Source of the DNA: Stutzerimonas nosocomialis
GTDB lineage: Bacteria > Pseudomonadota > Gammaproteobacteria > Pseudomonadales > Pseudomonadaceae
Direction of reading: 5' to 3'
NCBI RefSeq assembly: GCF_005876855.1
Contig: NZ_QLAE01000022.1
Location: 16,141-80,140 of the forward strand
Length of the DNA: 64,000 bases
In this document: positions 1-7,680 of the stretch, in pieces
Layout of the letters: every line of letters starts with the position of its first letter
Numbering within the stretch: position 1 is the first letter of the stretch
Position numbers and translations under genes: made by a program
The notes under the pieces: generated by a model
The model's input: only the letters and a program-made list of their open reading frames with translations
Databases searched by the model: none
What the model was told of the DNA's origin: nothing

Positions 1-913
1 CCAGGGTGGTCTTGAGCACACCCCGGTCGACCAGCTCGCTGACGCGGTTGAGCAACTGGTGCTGCTCGATCATGTCCGGCGTCTCGAACAGCGAGCGGGT
101 GAACATCAGTTCCCAGTGCAGCGACAGGCTCTTGCGCTTGAGCTTCATCACGTCCAGCGGCTGCTCCGGATCGTCGATCAGCGCCAGGCGTCCCTGGGGC
201 ATCAGGGCCTCGACCAGCTGATCGAAGTGCCGGTCGGTCTGGGTCAGGCTGGCGACATGGCTGACCGACTCGATACCGGCGGCCTGCAGCGCCTGGTGCA
301 GCGGCTGGCGGTGGTCGACCACCTCATGGGCGCCCAGCTCGCGGGCCCAGGCCTGGGTTTCGGGGCGCGAGGCGCTGCCGATCACCCTGACCTGGGTGAG
401 CTGGCGCGCCAGCTGGGTGAGGATCGAACCGACGCCACCGGCCGCGCCGACGATCAGCAGGCGCTGGTCCTGGCCCTCGCCTTCGCGGACCTGCAGCCGC
501 TCGAACAGCAGCTCCCAGGCGGTGATGGAGGTCAGGGGCAGCGCCGCCGCCTCGGCGAATCCGAGGCTCGTGGGCTTGCGTCCGACGATGCGCTCGTCGA
601 CCAGATGCAGCTCGCTGTTGGCGCCGGCACGGGCGATGGAGCCGGCATAGAACACCTCGTCGCCCGCCTTGAACAGGCTCACCTGCTCGCCCACCGAGCG
701 AACCACGCCGGCCACGTCCCAGCCCAGCACCTTGGCCTCGCCGTTCTGCGGCGCGGCGTTGCGGCGCACCTTGGTGTCGACCGGGTTGACCGAGATCGCC
801 CGGACCTCGACCAGCAGGTCGCGGGGGCCTGGCGTCGGCGCCGGCAGTTCGACGTCCTGCAGGGCGTCGGGGTTGTCGATGGGCAGGCTGTTGAAGTAGG
901 CGACGGCTTTCAT
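1..913 (-). CDS. zinc-type alcohol dehydrogenase / quinone oxidoreductase family protein (3' end outside window)
   Basis: The minus strand reads open from an ATG at 913 to the window edge, giving 304 codons; the family is about 335-340 residues, so the last ~35 are missing. It starts MKAVAYFNSLPID, typical of the zinc-type alcohol dehydrogenase-like (MDR) family. It then has a GroES-like N-terminal part (SVNPVDTKVR, GWDVAGVV) and a Rossmann NADPH site LIVGAAGGVGSILTQLARQL near residues 150-170. The canonical cysteine-rich structural zinc loop is absent, so it is probably a zinc-independent NADPH:quinone/enone reductase. It is divergent from the LysR gene at 1022, from which it is separated by 108 bp holding a perfect palindrome; regulation by that LysR protein is inferred. 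The substrate is unknown. Confidence 0.85.
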   Translation of the reverse strand, partial: MKAVAYFNSLPIDNPDALQDVELPAPTPGPRDLLVEVRAISVNPVDTKVRRNAAPQNGEAKVLGWDVAGVVRSVGEQVSLFKAGDEVFYAGSIARAGANSELHLVDERIVGRKPTSLGFAEAAALPLTSITAWELLFERLQVREGEGQDQRLLIVGAAGGVGSILTQLARQLTQVRVIGSASRPETQAWARELGAHEVVDHRQPLHQALQAAGIESVSHVASLTQTDRHFDQLVEALMPQGRLALIDDPEQPLDVMKLKRKSLSLHWELMFTRSLFETPDMIEQHQLLNRVSELVDRGVLKTTL

Positions 914-995
914 CGGGCATCTCTCCGGTTGGCAAGGGATGCGACCATCCTGGTGCATTTGACTTGATGGAAAAACCGCGCAATAAGCGACGCTC

Positions 996-1014
996 TTTCA
1001 ATGGAATATTGAAA
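996..1014. promoter_or_regulatory. perfect palindrome TTTCAAT-N5-ATTGAAA, candidate LysR operator
   Basis: This 7-5-7 perfect inverted repeat lies 7 bp before the LysR start codon and about 80 bp before the divergent dehydrogenase start. The AT-rich, dyadic form suits a LysR autoregulatory site. That the neighbouring LysR protein binds it is inference. Confidence 0.5.
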
Positions 1015-1021
1015 ATCCTCC

Positions 1022-1960
1022 ATGCTGCATTTCGACGACCTGAACCTGTTCGTACGCACCGCCGATGCCGGCAGCCTGTCGGCGGCGGCGCGTGAGCTGG
1101 ACGTCTCGCCGGCGGTGGCCAGCGCCGCGCTCAAGCGGATCGAAGCCGCGCTCGAGGCTCGCCTGTTCGCCCGCTCGACCCGCAGCCTGCGCCTGACGCC
1201 CGAAGGCGAGGCGTTCCTCGCCCATGCCCGCGCGGCCACCACCAGCCTGCTCGAAGGCCACCGGCTGCTCGCCGGCGGCAAGGCGACCATCGGCGGCATG
1301 CTGCAACTGTCCGCGCCCTCGGATTTCGGCCGGAACGTGCTGATGCCCTGGCTGGACGAATTCCAGGCCCAGCACCCGCAACTGCAGGTGCGCCTGCTGC
1401 TGGGCGACCGGGTCAGCGACCTGTTCCGCCAGCCGGTGGACATCGCCCTGCGCTACGGCACGCCCGAGGACTCCAGCCTGGTCGCCCTGCCCCTGGCCGA
1501 ATGGAACCGCCGCGTGCTTTGCGCGGCGCCGGCCTACCTGGCCCGCTTCGGCGCGCCGCAGCGCGTCGAGCAGCTCGGCGAACACAACTGCCTGCTGTAC
1601 ATGCTCGGCGGCCGCCCCCATGACCAGTGGCGCTTTTACGAAGGCCGCCGGGAAGTGCGGGTGAAGGTCGGCGGCGACCGCACCAGCGACGACGCCGATG
1701 CGGTGCGGCGCTGGGCGGTGGACGCCAAGGGGCTCGCCTACAAATCCTGGCTGGACGTGGCCGGCGACGTGCGCGCCGGCCGCCTGAAGGTGCTGTTCGC
1801 CGACCGGCTGGGCGAGCCGACGCCGCTCAACCTGATCTGCGCGCACCGCGCCCAGTTGAGCAAGCCGGTGCACCTGCTGCGTGAATTCGTCCAGGCGCGC
1901 TGTGCCGAACTCCGGCGGGACGCGCCCTGGATGACTCAGGCCGGTGCGGCGCAGCGATAG
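1022..1960 (+). CDS. LysR family transcriptional regulator
   Basis: This is a 312-residue protein of normal LysR length. The N-terminal winged helix-turn-helix (about residues 1-60) reads MLHFDDLNLFVRTADAGSLS followed by AARELDVSPAVASAALKRIE. The effector domain is of the periplasmic-binding type found in the CrgA/DsdC-like LysR group (LQLSAPSDFGRNVLMPWL, DIALRYGTPEDSSLVALPL). It is divergent from an oxidoreductase gene and its 3' end overlaps the convergent SDR gene by 25 bp. A palindrome at 996-1014 probably serves its autoregulation. The effector is unknown. Confidence 0.9.
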   Translation: MLHFDDLNLFVRTADAGSLSAAARELDVSPAVASAALKRIEAALEARLFARSTRSLRLTPEGEAFLAHARAATTSLLEGHRLLAGGKATIGGMLQLSAPSDFGRNVLMPWLDEFQAQHPQLQVRLLLGDRVSDLFRQPVDIALRYGTPEDSSLVALPLAEWNRRVLCAAPAYLARFGAPQRVEQLGEHNCLLYMLGGRPHDQWRFYEGRREVRVKVGGDRTSDDADAVRRWAVDAKGLAYKSWLDVAGDVRAGRLKVLFADRLGEPTPLNLICAHRAQLSKPVHLLREFVQARCAELRRDAPWMTQAGAAQR

Positions 1961-2742
1961 CGGTCGGCGGCCTGGCGGTGGGACAGGTTCGGCCCCAGCG
2001 CCGCGCGCGCCGCGAGAAAGGCGTCCCAGTCGGCGGCATCGGGCAATGACGGCAAGGTAACCGGCTCGCCCTGGTCGAGGCCGGCCAGCGCCGCGTCCAC
2101 CATCTCGTCCGCCTCCATGATCATCGACTCGGGCAGGCTGCCCGGCGCCACCCCGCTGCGCGCCCAGATTTCGGTGCGGGTCATGCCCGGCAGCACCGCC
2201 TGGACCCGCACGCCACGCTTGCCCAGCTCGGCCTGCATGGATTGGCTGAGGCTGAGCACGTAGGCCTTGGTGGCGGCGTAGACGGCGCTGAAACGCTCGG
2301 GCAGGAGCGAGACCACCGACCCGAGGTTGATCACCGTGCCCCGCCCGCGCGCACCGAAGTTGGCCGCGGCGGCAGCGGCCAGGTGGGTCACCGCGACGAG
2401 GTTGAGCGCGATCATCCGATCGGCGAGGGCCAGGTCGGCCTCGGCGAGCGCGCCGGTCATCGACATGCCGGCGTTGTTGACCAGCACCTCGATCGAGCCG
2501 TCGCCGCGCAGGCGTTCTTCGAGGCGCCGCAGCGCAGCGGGATCGGTCAGGTCGGCCGGCAAGACCTCGACCTCCACGCCATGGCGCGCGGTCAACCGCT
2601 CGGCCAGCGCCTGCAGCCGCGCCACGTCGCGCGCGACCAGCAGCAGGGGATGCCCGCGCCCAGCCAGCCGATCGGCATAGACCGCGCCGATGCCCGTCGA
2701 CGCGCCGGTGATCAGCGCAGTGCCCTTGATCGATGCATTCAT
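1936..2742 (-). CDS. short-chain dehydrogenase/reductase (SDR)
   Basis: A classical SDR of 268 residues. The cofactor motif TGASTGIG is near residue 12, NNAG near 90, and the catalytic Tyr/Lys is in YAATKAY, with the serine in NLGSVVS. The reading frame stays open upstream, but the first good start is the ATG at 2742, preceded by an AG-rich stretch (GGAGGAGAGACGG on the minus strand) that serves as ribosome-binding site; the extended N-terminus has no SDR similarity. The 3' end overlaps the convergent LysR gene by 25 bp. The MFS gene lies 124 bp upstream on the same strand. The substrate cannot be read from the sequence. Confidence 0.88.
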   Translation of the reverse strand: MNASIKGTALITGASTGIGAVYADRLAGRGHPLLLVARDVARLQALAERLTARHGVEVEVLPADLTDPAALRRLEERLRGDGSIEVLVNNAGMSMTGALAEADLALADRMIALNLVAVTHLAAAAAANFGARGRGTVINLGSVVSLLPERFSAVYAATKAYVLSLSQSMQAELGKRGVRVQAVLPGMTRTEIWARSGVAPGSLPESMIMEADEMVDAALAGLDQGEPVTLPSLPDAADWDAFLAARAALGPNLSHRQAADRYRCAAPA

Positions 2743-2866
2743 TTCCCGTCTCTCCTCCAGGCAGCCCTGGCTCGTGTGTGAGGGTGACTCAGGCCTGCAT
2801 GGCCCGTTCGTGGATATCCTGAGCTCGCCCCTGGAGCGGTTCGGGAACGGCCCAGAGAGGATCGCG

Positions 2867-4096
2867 TCATTGCGAAGCTCCTCTGCCGCTATCGGCCGGC
2901 TGGGGCGCCGGCAGGCCGCCGGCGCGCAGGAAGTGGAACAGCCCCAGGCCGGCCAGGGCGAACCCCAGGCTGACCCGCAGCATCGGCTCGGCGCCGCCAT
3001 CGGCCAGGGCGCTGAGCAGCAGCCCGCTGCAGGTGGCGCCGAGCATCTGGGCGAAGCCCATGAAGCCCGCGGCAAGTCCTGCGCGGTGCGCGTTGGGTAT
3101 CACCGCGCCGGCGATGGAGGCTGGCAGCACCATGCCGCCCCCCAGGGTCACCAGCAGCTGCGGCAGCGACAGGCCCGCCACGGAAAGCCCGAACAGCTGG
3201 TGGACGAGCAGACTGAGCAGCGCGCCGCTGGCGACCAGCAGGAGGCCGCGCGCCACCAGCCGCCGAGGCCCGAGCCGGGCGATGGTGCGCTGGGTGTAGT
3301 AGGCGCCGGCCACCAGCCCCACGACGATGCTGCCGAAGGTCAGCCCATACTGGGCCGGGCTCAGCTGCAGGCGTCCGACATAGACGGCCGAGGAACCGGC
3401 GATGACCGCGAACATCGCCCCGTAGGTCCCGGCGATGGCGAACACCAGCGACGGGAAGCCCGGGCTGCGCAGCAGGTCGGCGTAATCCCGCGCGAGGCTA
3501 CCCAGATGCCCGGCGCGCGGATCGGGCTGCAGGTTGCTCTCGCGCATCAGCCACACCACGGCCGCCAGCGCGCCGAGCCCCAGCAGCAGCGAGGCCACGA
3601 TCGGCGCCCGCCAGCCGCCGTAGGCGTGCAGCAGGCCGCCGAGCATCAGCGCGAACATCACCGCGCTGAGCATGCCGATCACCGATTTGGCCAGCGCCGG
3701 GCCGGCCTCGGCTTTCCAGACGTCGCGCACCGTGGTCCGCGCCAGCACCATGCAGGCGCAGGCCCCCAGCCCCTGCAGAACCCGGGCACCGATGAACTCG
3801 CCCAGGCTGCCCGCCAGCAGCATCGCGCCAGTGCCGAGCAGGTAGGTCAGCAACCCGCCGATCAGCACCGGGCGACGACCGATGCGATCCGACAGCGGCC
3901 CGAGCAGCAGCTGCCCGAGACCGAAGGCCGCGACGAACGCCGAAAGCGCGTGGACGCCGGCGCCGGGGCGGGCTCCCAACGCCGCCTCCACCGCGCCGAG
4001 GCTGGGCACGATCAGTTGCGTGGAGGCTTCGCCAAGGGCGGTCAACAGCATCACCAGCGCCAGCAGCTGGCGGGATGGAAGGGGAATGGCGGGCAT
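2867..4096 (-). CDS. MFS transporter, Bcr/CflA-type drug:H+ antiporter family
   Basis: A 409-residue, very hydrophobic protein with about 12 predicted membrane helices. It carries the MFS loop 2-3 signature in the form GPLSDRIGRRPVLIGG and the RVLQGLGACACMVLARTTVRD segment typical of the Bcr/CflA group. The frame extends further upstream, but MPAIPLPSRQLLALVMLLTA at 4096 is the first start that leads directly into helix 1. It is divergent from a thioesterase gene, and a TetR regulator gene follows that thioesterase; an ATGACGACCA motif occurs before both transcription units. Export of a small toxic molecule under TetR control is inferred. Confidence 0.87.
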   Translation of the reverse strand: MPAIPLPSRQLLALVMLLTALGEASTQLIVPSLGAVEAALGARPGAGVHALSAFVAAFGLGQLLLGPLSDRIGRRPVLIGGLLTYLLGTGAMLLAGSLGEFIGARVLQGLGACACMVLARTTVRDVWKAEAGPALAKSVIGMLSAVMFALMLGGLLHAYGGWRAPIVASLLLGLGALAAVVWLMRESNLQPDPRAGHLGSLARDYADLLRSPGFPSLVFAIAGTYGAMFAVIAGSSAVYVGRLQLSPAQYGLTFGSIVVGLVAGAYYTQRTIARLGPRRLVARGLLLVASGALLSLLVHQLFGLSVAGLSLPQLLVTLGGGMVLPASIAGAVIPNAHRAGLAAGFMGFAQMLGATCSGLLLSALADGGAEPMLRVSLGFALAGLGLFHFLRAGGLPAPQPADSGRGASQ

Positions 4097-4131
4097 GACG
4101 TCGGTCTCGTGCAGGCGGGCTTGCCTTTTGT

Positions 4132-4151
4132 ATGACGACCATAATATCGTC
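4132..4151. promoter_or_regulatory. candidate TetR operator, ATGACGACCA with dyad GACGA-N8-TCGTC
   Basis: In the divergent MFS/thioesterase intergenic region the motif ATGACGACCA (4132-4141) is the left part of a dyad GACGA-N8-TCGTC (4134-4151). The same ten bases recur at 4779-4788, just before the TetR gene. Two copies next to a TetR gene and a transporter suggest a shared operator half-site; binding is not shown. Confidence 0.4.
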
Positions 4152-4199
4152 TTTACATGTTGTCCATCATTTAAAAACAACACACCTGGAGAAACCCCG

Positions 4200-4739
4200 A
4201 TGACCACCCTCACCCGCGCTGAAAAACTCGCCGCCTGGCAGCAGGAAGAACAGGACGTTCGCGCCCGCCTCGCCCCCGTCGGCACGCTGCCGCTCGCCGA
4301 GGTGGCGGGCATGGACCCGAAGGACTTCTTCGGCGGCATCGGCCGTGGCGAATTGCCCCGCCCGCCTATCGGCGAGCTGCTCGGTTTCGTGCCGATCCAC
4401 TGGGACGATGGCCTGTTCGTCTTCCAGGGCTGGCCCAACGCGACCCACTACAACCCGCTGGGCAGCGTGCACGGCGGTTACGCGGCGACCCTGCTCGACT
4501 CCTGCATGGGCTGCGCGATCCACACCCGCCTCAAGCCCGGCCAGGGTTACACCACCACGGACCTGCGCATCAGCTACATCCGCGCCCTGCGCGACGAAGT
4601 CGGCCCGGTGCGCGCCGAGGGCCGCATCGTCCACGTGGGCCGCTCGACGGCGTTGGCCGAGGGACGGCTGTACGACATCGACGACAAGCTGTATGCGACC
4701 GGCTCGACCACCTGCCTGATCCTGCAGCTGGATCGCTAA
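4200..4739 (+). CDS. PaaI-family hotdog-fold thioesterase
   Basis: This 179-residue protein carries the hotdog-fold acyl-CoA thioesterase core: NPLGSVHGGYAATLLDSCMG, whose HGG-x-x-x-x-x-D pattern is the usual catalytic surface, then TTDLRISYIRAL and AEGRIVHVGRSTALAEGRLYD. An extra N-terminal segment of about 60 residues precedes the domain. The ATG at 4200 has CTGGAGA upstream. It is divergent from the MFS exporter and 71 bp before a TetR gene in the same direction, so it may be co-regulated with them. The acyl substrate is unknown. Confidence 0.88.
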   Translation: MTTLTRAEKLAAWQQEEQDVRARLAPVGTLPLAEVAGMDPKDFFGGIGRGELPRPPIGELLGFVPIHWDDGLFVFQGWPNATHYNPLGSVHGGYAATLLDSCMGCAIHTRLKPGQGYTTTDLRISYIRALRDEVGPVRAEGRIVHVGRSTALAEGRLYDIDDKLYATGSTTCLILQLDR

Positions 4740-4778
4740 AGACGACGGCGCGTGGGAGGCCCGGCAAAACGCGTTAGG

Positions 4779-4788
4779 ATGACGACCA
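4779..4788. promoter_or_regulatory. second ATGACGACCA copy before the TetR gene
   Basis: This is an exact ten-base repeat of the motif at 4132-4141, lying 22 bp before the chosen TetR start. A second arm is not obvious here. It is a candidate autoregulatory half-site. Confidence 0.3.
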
Positions 4789-4810
4789 GCATATGAGACG
4801 CGAGGTACCC

Positions 4811-5383
4811 ATGCGCTATTCCGAAGATCACAAGGCCCAGACCCGTCAGCGCATCATCGAAGAGGCCGCGCGGCGGTTTCGTCGCGACGGCGTCGAGGCC
4901 ACCGGCCTGCAACCGCTGATGAAGGCCCTCGGCCTGACCCACGGCGGTTTCTACGCGCATTTCAAATCCAAGGACGAACTGGTCGAGACCGCGCTGCAGT
5001 ACTCGGCCGAGCAGATACGCGAGCGCGCCGAACGGGCACTCTCAGGCGAGAAGCCGCTGCGGACCTTCATCGATCGTTACCTGTCGCCCGCCCACCGCGA
5101 CAACGCCGCCGAAGGCTGCCCGCTGCCGACCCTCTGCGCCGAGCTCGGCCAGCGCGGCCAGCCGAGCCCGCTCACCGACGCCTCGCTGCGCGACCGGCTG
5201 GGCGGGATCGAAGCCTGCCTGCCGGGCGAGGACGCCGCGGACAGGAGCGTGACGCTGCTCTGCACGCTGGTCGGCGCCCTGCTGCTCTCGCGCAGCGTCA
5301 GCGACCCCGAGCTTTCGGCGCAGCTGCTTGGCAGCGCTCGCGCGCAGTTGAAGAAGCAGTACGTCGAGCAGGACGCCTCCTGA
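4811..5383 (+). CDS. TetR/AcrR family transcriptional regulator
   Basis: This regulator has 190 residues from the ATG at 4811 (MRYSEDHKAQTRQRIIEEAA), which has GCGAGGT upstream; an in-frame ATG at 4793 would add six residues. The TetR helix-turn-helix is at about residues 10-55 (GLQPLMKALGLTHGGFYAHF). The ligand domain is of the TetR_C_33/YxaF-like type. It follows the thioesterase gene and probably represses the MFS/thioesterase pair and itself through the ATGACGACCA elements. The ligand is unknown. Confidence 0.88.
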   Translation: MRYSEDHKAQTRQRIIEEAARRFRRDGVEATGLQPLMKALGLTHGGFYAHFKSKDELVETALQYSAEQIRERAERALSGEKPLRTFIDRYLSPAHRDNAAEGCPLPTLCAELGQRGQPSPLTDASLRDRLGGIEACLPGEDAADRSVTLLCTLVGALLLSRSVSDPELSAQLLGSARAQLKKQYVEQDAS

Positions 5384-5462
5384 CCCTTCGCCAGGGGTCT
5401 GTCCACTTCGGCAATCCAATCGGCTAGCATCGAGCGCCATTGTCACCCGATGGATGATCCCG

Positions 5463-6341
5463 ATGCAGCTCGAAGACCTGCGCCTGTTCGTCACCACCCT
5501 CGACCAGCAGAGCTTCACCGCGGCGGCGGAGCGCCTGGGCCTGTCCAAGCAGTACGTCAGCCGCCGCATCCAGGCACTGGAGGCCGAGCTCGGCGTGCGC
5601 CTGCTCAACCGCACCACCCGCCGGCTGCGCCCGACCGAACTGGGCACCACGCTCTACGAGCGCGCCACGCGCATCCTCGACGAAGTCAGCGAAACCCGCG
5701 AACTGCTCGCCAGCCAGAGCGCGACGGCGCGCGGCACCCTGCGCATCAGCGCGCCGATGACCTTCGGCACCCTGCACCTGAGTCCGATCCTGCCGTTGTT
5801 CCTTGAGGAACACCCCCTGCTCAAGGTCGAGCTGGAGCTCAACGACCGGCCGGTGGACCTGATTCGCGAGGGCTTCGACATGGCCATCCGCGGCGGCATG
5901 CTGGAAGACTCGACGCTGATCGCCAGGCGTCTGGTCGAGATCCGCATGGTCGCCTGCGCCAGCCCCGTCTACCTGGAACGACATCCCGCCCCGCGAGCAC
6001 CCGAAGACCTTCATCAGCATCGCTGCCTGCTGTACGGCCATGGCCGGGGCGTCGAGTGGCGCTTCCAGCGCGACGGCAAGCCGTTCGGCGTGCCGGTCGA
6101 CGGCCAGCTGCTGACCAACAACGGCGAGGTGGTACGGGACGCCGCCATCGCCGGGCTCGGCATCACCCTGCTGCCCACCTTCATCGTTGGCCAGGCACTG
6201 GCGCAAGGCGCGCTGGTTCCGGTGCTCGAAGCCTTCCAGTGCCAGCCGGCCGCGTTCCATGCGGTCTATCCCCAACATCGCCAGGGTTCGCGGGCGGTCC
6301 AGTTGTTCATCGAATTCCTGCGCCAGCAGCTACGGGCCTGA
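5463..6341 (+). CDS. LysR family transcriptional regulator
   Basis: The protein has 292 residues from the ATG at 5463 (MQLEDLRLFVTTLDQQSFT); an in-frame ATG at 5454 would add three. The winged helix-turn-helix spans residues 1-60 (AAERLGLSKQYVSRRIQALE), followed by the CrgA-like effector domain (LRISAPMTFGTLHLSPILPL, DMAIRGGMLEDSTLIARRL). It reads into a DoxX-pirin pair in the same direction, which may be its target; no operator stands out. The effector is unknown. Confidence 0.88.
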   Translation: MQLEDLRLFVTTLDQQSFTAAAERLGLSKQYVSRRIQALEAELGVRLLNRTTRRLRPTELGTTLYERATRILDEVSETRELLASQSATARGTLRISAPMTFGTLHLSPILPLFLEEHPLLKVELELNDRPVDLIREGFDMAIRGGMLEDSTLIARRLVEIRMVACASPVYLERHPAPRAPEDLHQHRCLLYGHGRGVEWRFQRDGKPFGVPVDGQLLTNNGEVVRDAAIAGLGITLLPTFIVGQALAQGALVPVLEAFQCQPAAFHAVYPQHRQGSRAVQLFIEFLRQQLRA

Positions 6342-6473
6342 TTATTGTCACCCTGAAGCCGACAGTCTTACCAATCCCAGCTACTTAATCACCCGCCCGG
6401 TTTACCCTAATCTGCGCCTCACAACGTCGCCATCCGGCACGACCGATACACCATCCACCTGTGAGGACATGAC

Positions 6474-6884
6474 ATGAACGCTTCGATCCAGACCTACTCC
6501 GCTACCTCCGGCCGCCTGCTGCTGGGCCTGCTGTTCCTCTTCAGCGGCATCGGCAAGCTGGCCGCCCCGGCAGCGACCAAGGGCTACATCGCGGCCATGG
6601 GCATGCCCTTCGTCGACCTGGCCTACCTCGGCGCGCTCGTCGTCGAGCTGGGCTTCGCCGCGGCGCTGGTGCTGGGCTATCGGGTGCGTCTGGTGGCGGC
6701 GGTCATGGCCCTGTTCACCCTGGTCACGGCCCTGATCTTCCACAACCAGCTGGGCGACCAGAACCAGCTGATCCACTTCCTGAAGAACATCGCCATCGTC
6801 GGCGGCCTGTTGCAGGTGGTGGCCTTCGGTGCCGGCGCGCTCAGCCTCGACGCCCGACGCGCACGCCGCACTGCCCTGGCCTGA
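6474..6884 (+). CDS. DoxX family inner-membrane protein
   Basis: A 136-residue protein with four predicted hydrophobic helices and the DoxX signature (GRLLLGLLFLFSGIGKL at the first helix, then a glycine/alanine-rich core and HNQLGDQNQLIHFLKNIA). Families of this kind are membrane proteins often linked to thiol or oxidative stress, with a poorly defined role. A pirin gene follows after 56 bp in the same direction, a common pairing, and a strong hairpin terminator follows the pirin gene. Start ATG 6474 has GTGAGGAC upstream. Confidence 0.88.
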   Translation: MNASIQTYSATSGRLLLGLLFLFSGIGKLAAPAATKGYIAAMGMPFVDLAYLGALVVELGFAAALVLGYRVRLVAAVMALFTLVTALIFHNQLGDQNQLIHFLKNIAIVGGLLQVVAFGAGALSLDARRARRTALA

Positions 6885-6940
6885 TTCGTACCCCATTGCC
6901 ATCGCCGGCCATGCCTGGCCGGCCCATCAGGAGAAACGCC

Positions 6941-7645
6941 ATGCTGACCCTTCGCAAAAGCCACGAACGCGGCGCTGCAGACCACGGCTGGCTGCAATCG
7001 CGCCATACCTTTTCCTTCGCCTCCTACTACAACCCGCGGGAGAACGGTTTCTCCGACCTGCTGGTGATCAACGACGACCGCGTCGCACCGGCCAAGGGCT
7101 TCGGCAGGCACCCGCACCGCGACATGGAGATCTTCAGCTACGTGCTCGAAGGTGCGCTGGAGCACAAGGACTCGCTCGGCACCGGCTCGGTGATCCAGCC
7201 CGGCGACGTGCAACTGATGAGCGCCGGCACCGGCGTGTCCCACAGCGAGTACAACCACTCGCCCAGCGAGCCGGTGCACTTCCTGCAGATCTGGATCCTG
7301 CCATCCGAGAAAGGCGCCACGCCGCGCTACCAGCAGCGGCACTTCGGGACGGCGGACAAGCGGGGGCGGCTGGCGCTGATCATCTCGCCGGACGGTGCCG
7401 GGCAGTCCTTGAGCATCCGCCAGGATGCCCGCGTCTATGCCGGTCTGTTCGACGGCGACGAGACGGCCAGCCTGGACCTGGCCGACGGCCGCGCCGCCTA
7501 CGTGCACGTGGCCCGCGGCGAGATCGAGCTGAACGGCCAGCGCCTGGGCACCGGTGACGGGGTCAAGGTACGCCAGGAACGCCAGCTGGTGCTGGCCAAC
7601 GGCAACGACGCCGAGGTGCTGGTGTTCGACCTGCGCGACGCGTGA
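6941..7645 (+). CDS. pirin family protein (bicupin)
   Basis: A 234-residue pirin. The N-terminal cupin holds the metal-site segment GFGRHPHRDMEIFSYVLEG (His, His, Glu) and the partner HSEYNHS; the C-terminal cupin is shorter. Bacterial homologues such as YhhW have quercetinase activity in vitro, while others bind partner enzymes, so the physiological function is open. The ATG at 6941 is chosen because CAGGAGAAACGCC precedes it; the frame is open to 6896 without family similarity. It is probably co-transcribed with the DoxX gene and ends at the terminator at 7652. Confidence 0.88.
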   Translation: MLTLRKSHERGAADHGWLQSRHTFSFASYYNPRENGFSDLLVINDDRVAPAKGFGRHPHRDMEIFSYVLEGALEHKDSLGTGSVIQPGDVQLMSAGTGVSHSEYNHSPSEPVHFLQIWILPSEKGATPRYQQRHFGTADKRGRLALIISPDGAGQSLSIRQDARVYAGLFDGDETASLDLADGRAAYVHVARGEIELNGQRLGTGDGVKVRQERQLVLANGNDAEVLVFDLRDA

Positions 7646-7651
7646 CCAACG

Positions 7652-7680
7652 GGCGCGGCACCCTCAGTGCCGCGCCTTTT
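7652..7680 (+). terminator. Rho-independent terminator after the pirin gene
   Basis: A perfect 10-bp stem (GGCGCGGCAC / GTGCCGCGCC) with a 5-nt loop is followed by TTTT. It overlaps the last codons of the convergent antiporter gene, so the two transcription units share this end. Confidence 0.8.
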
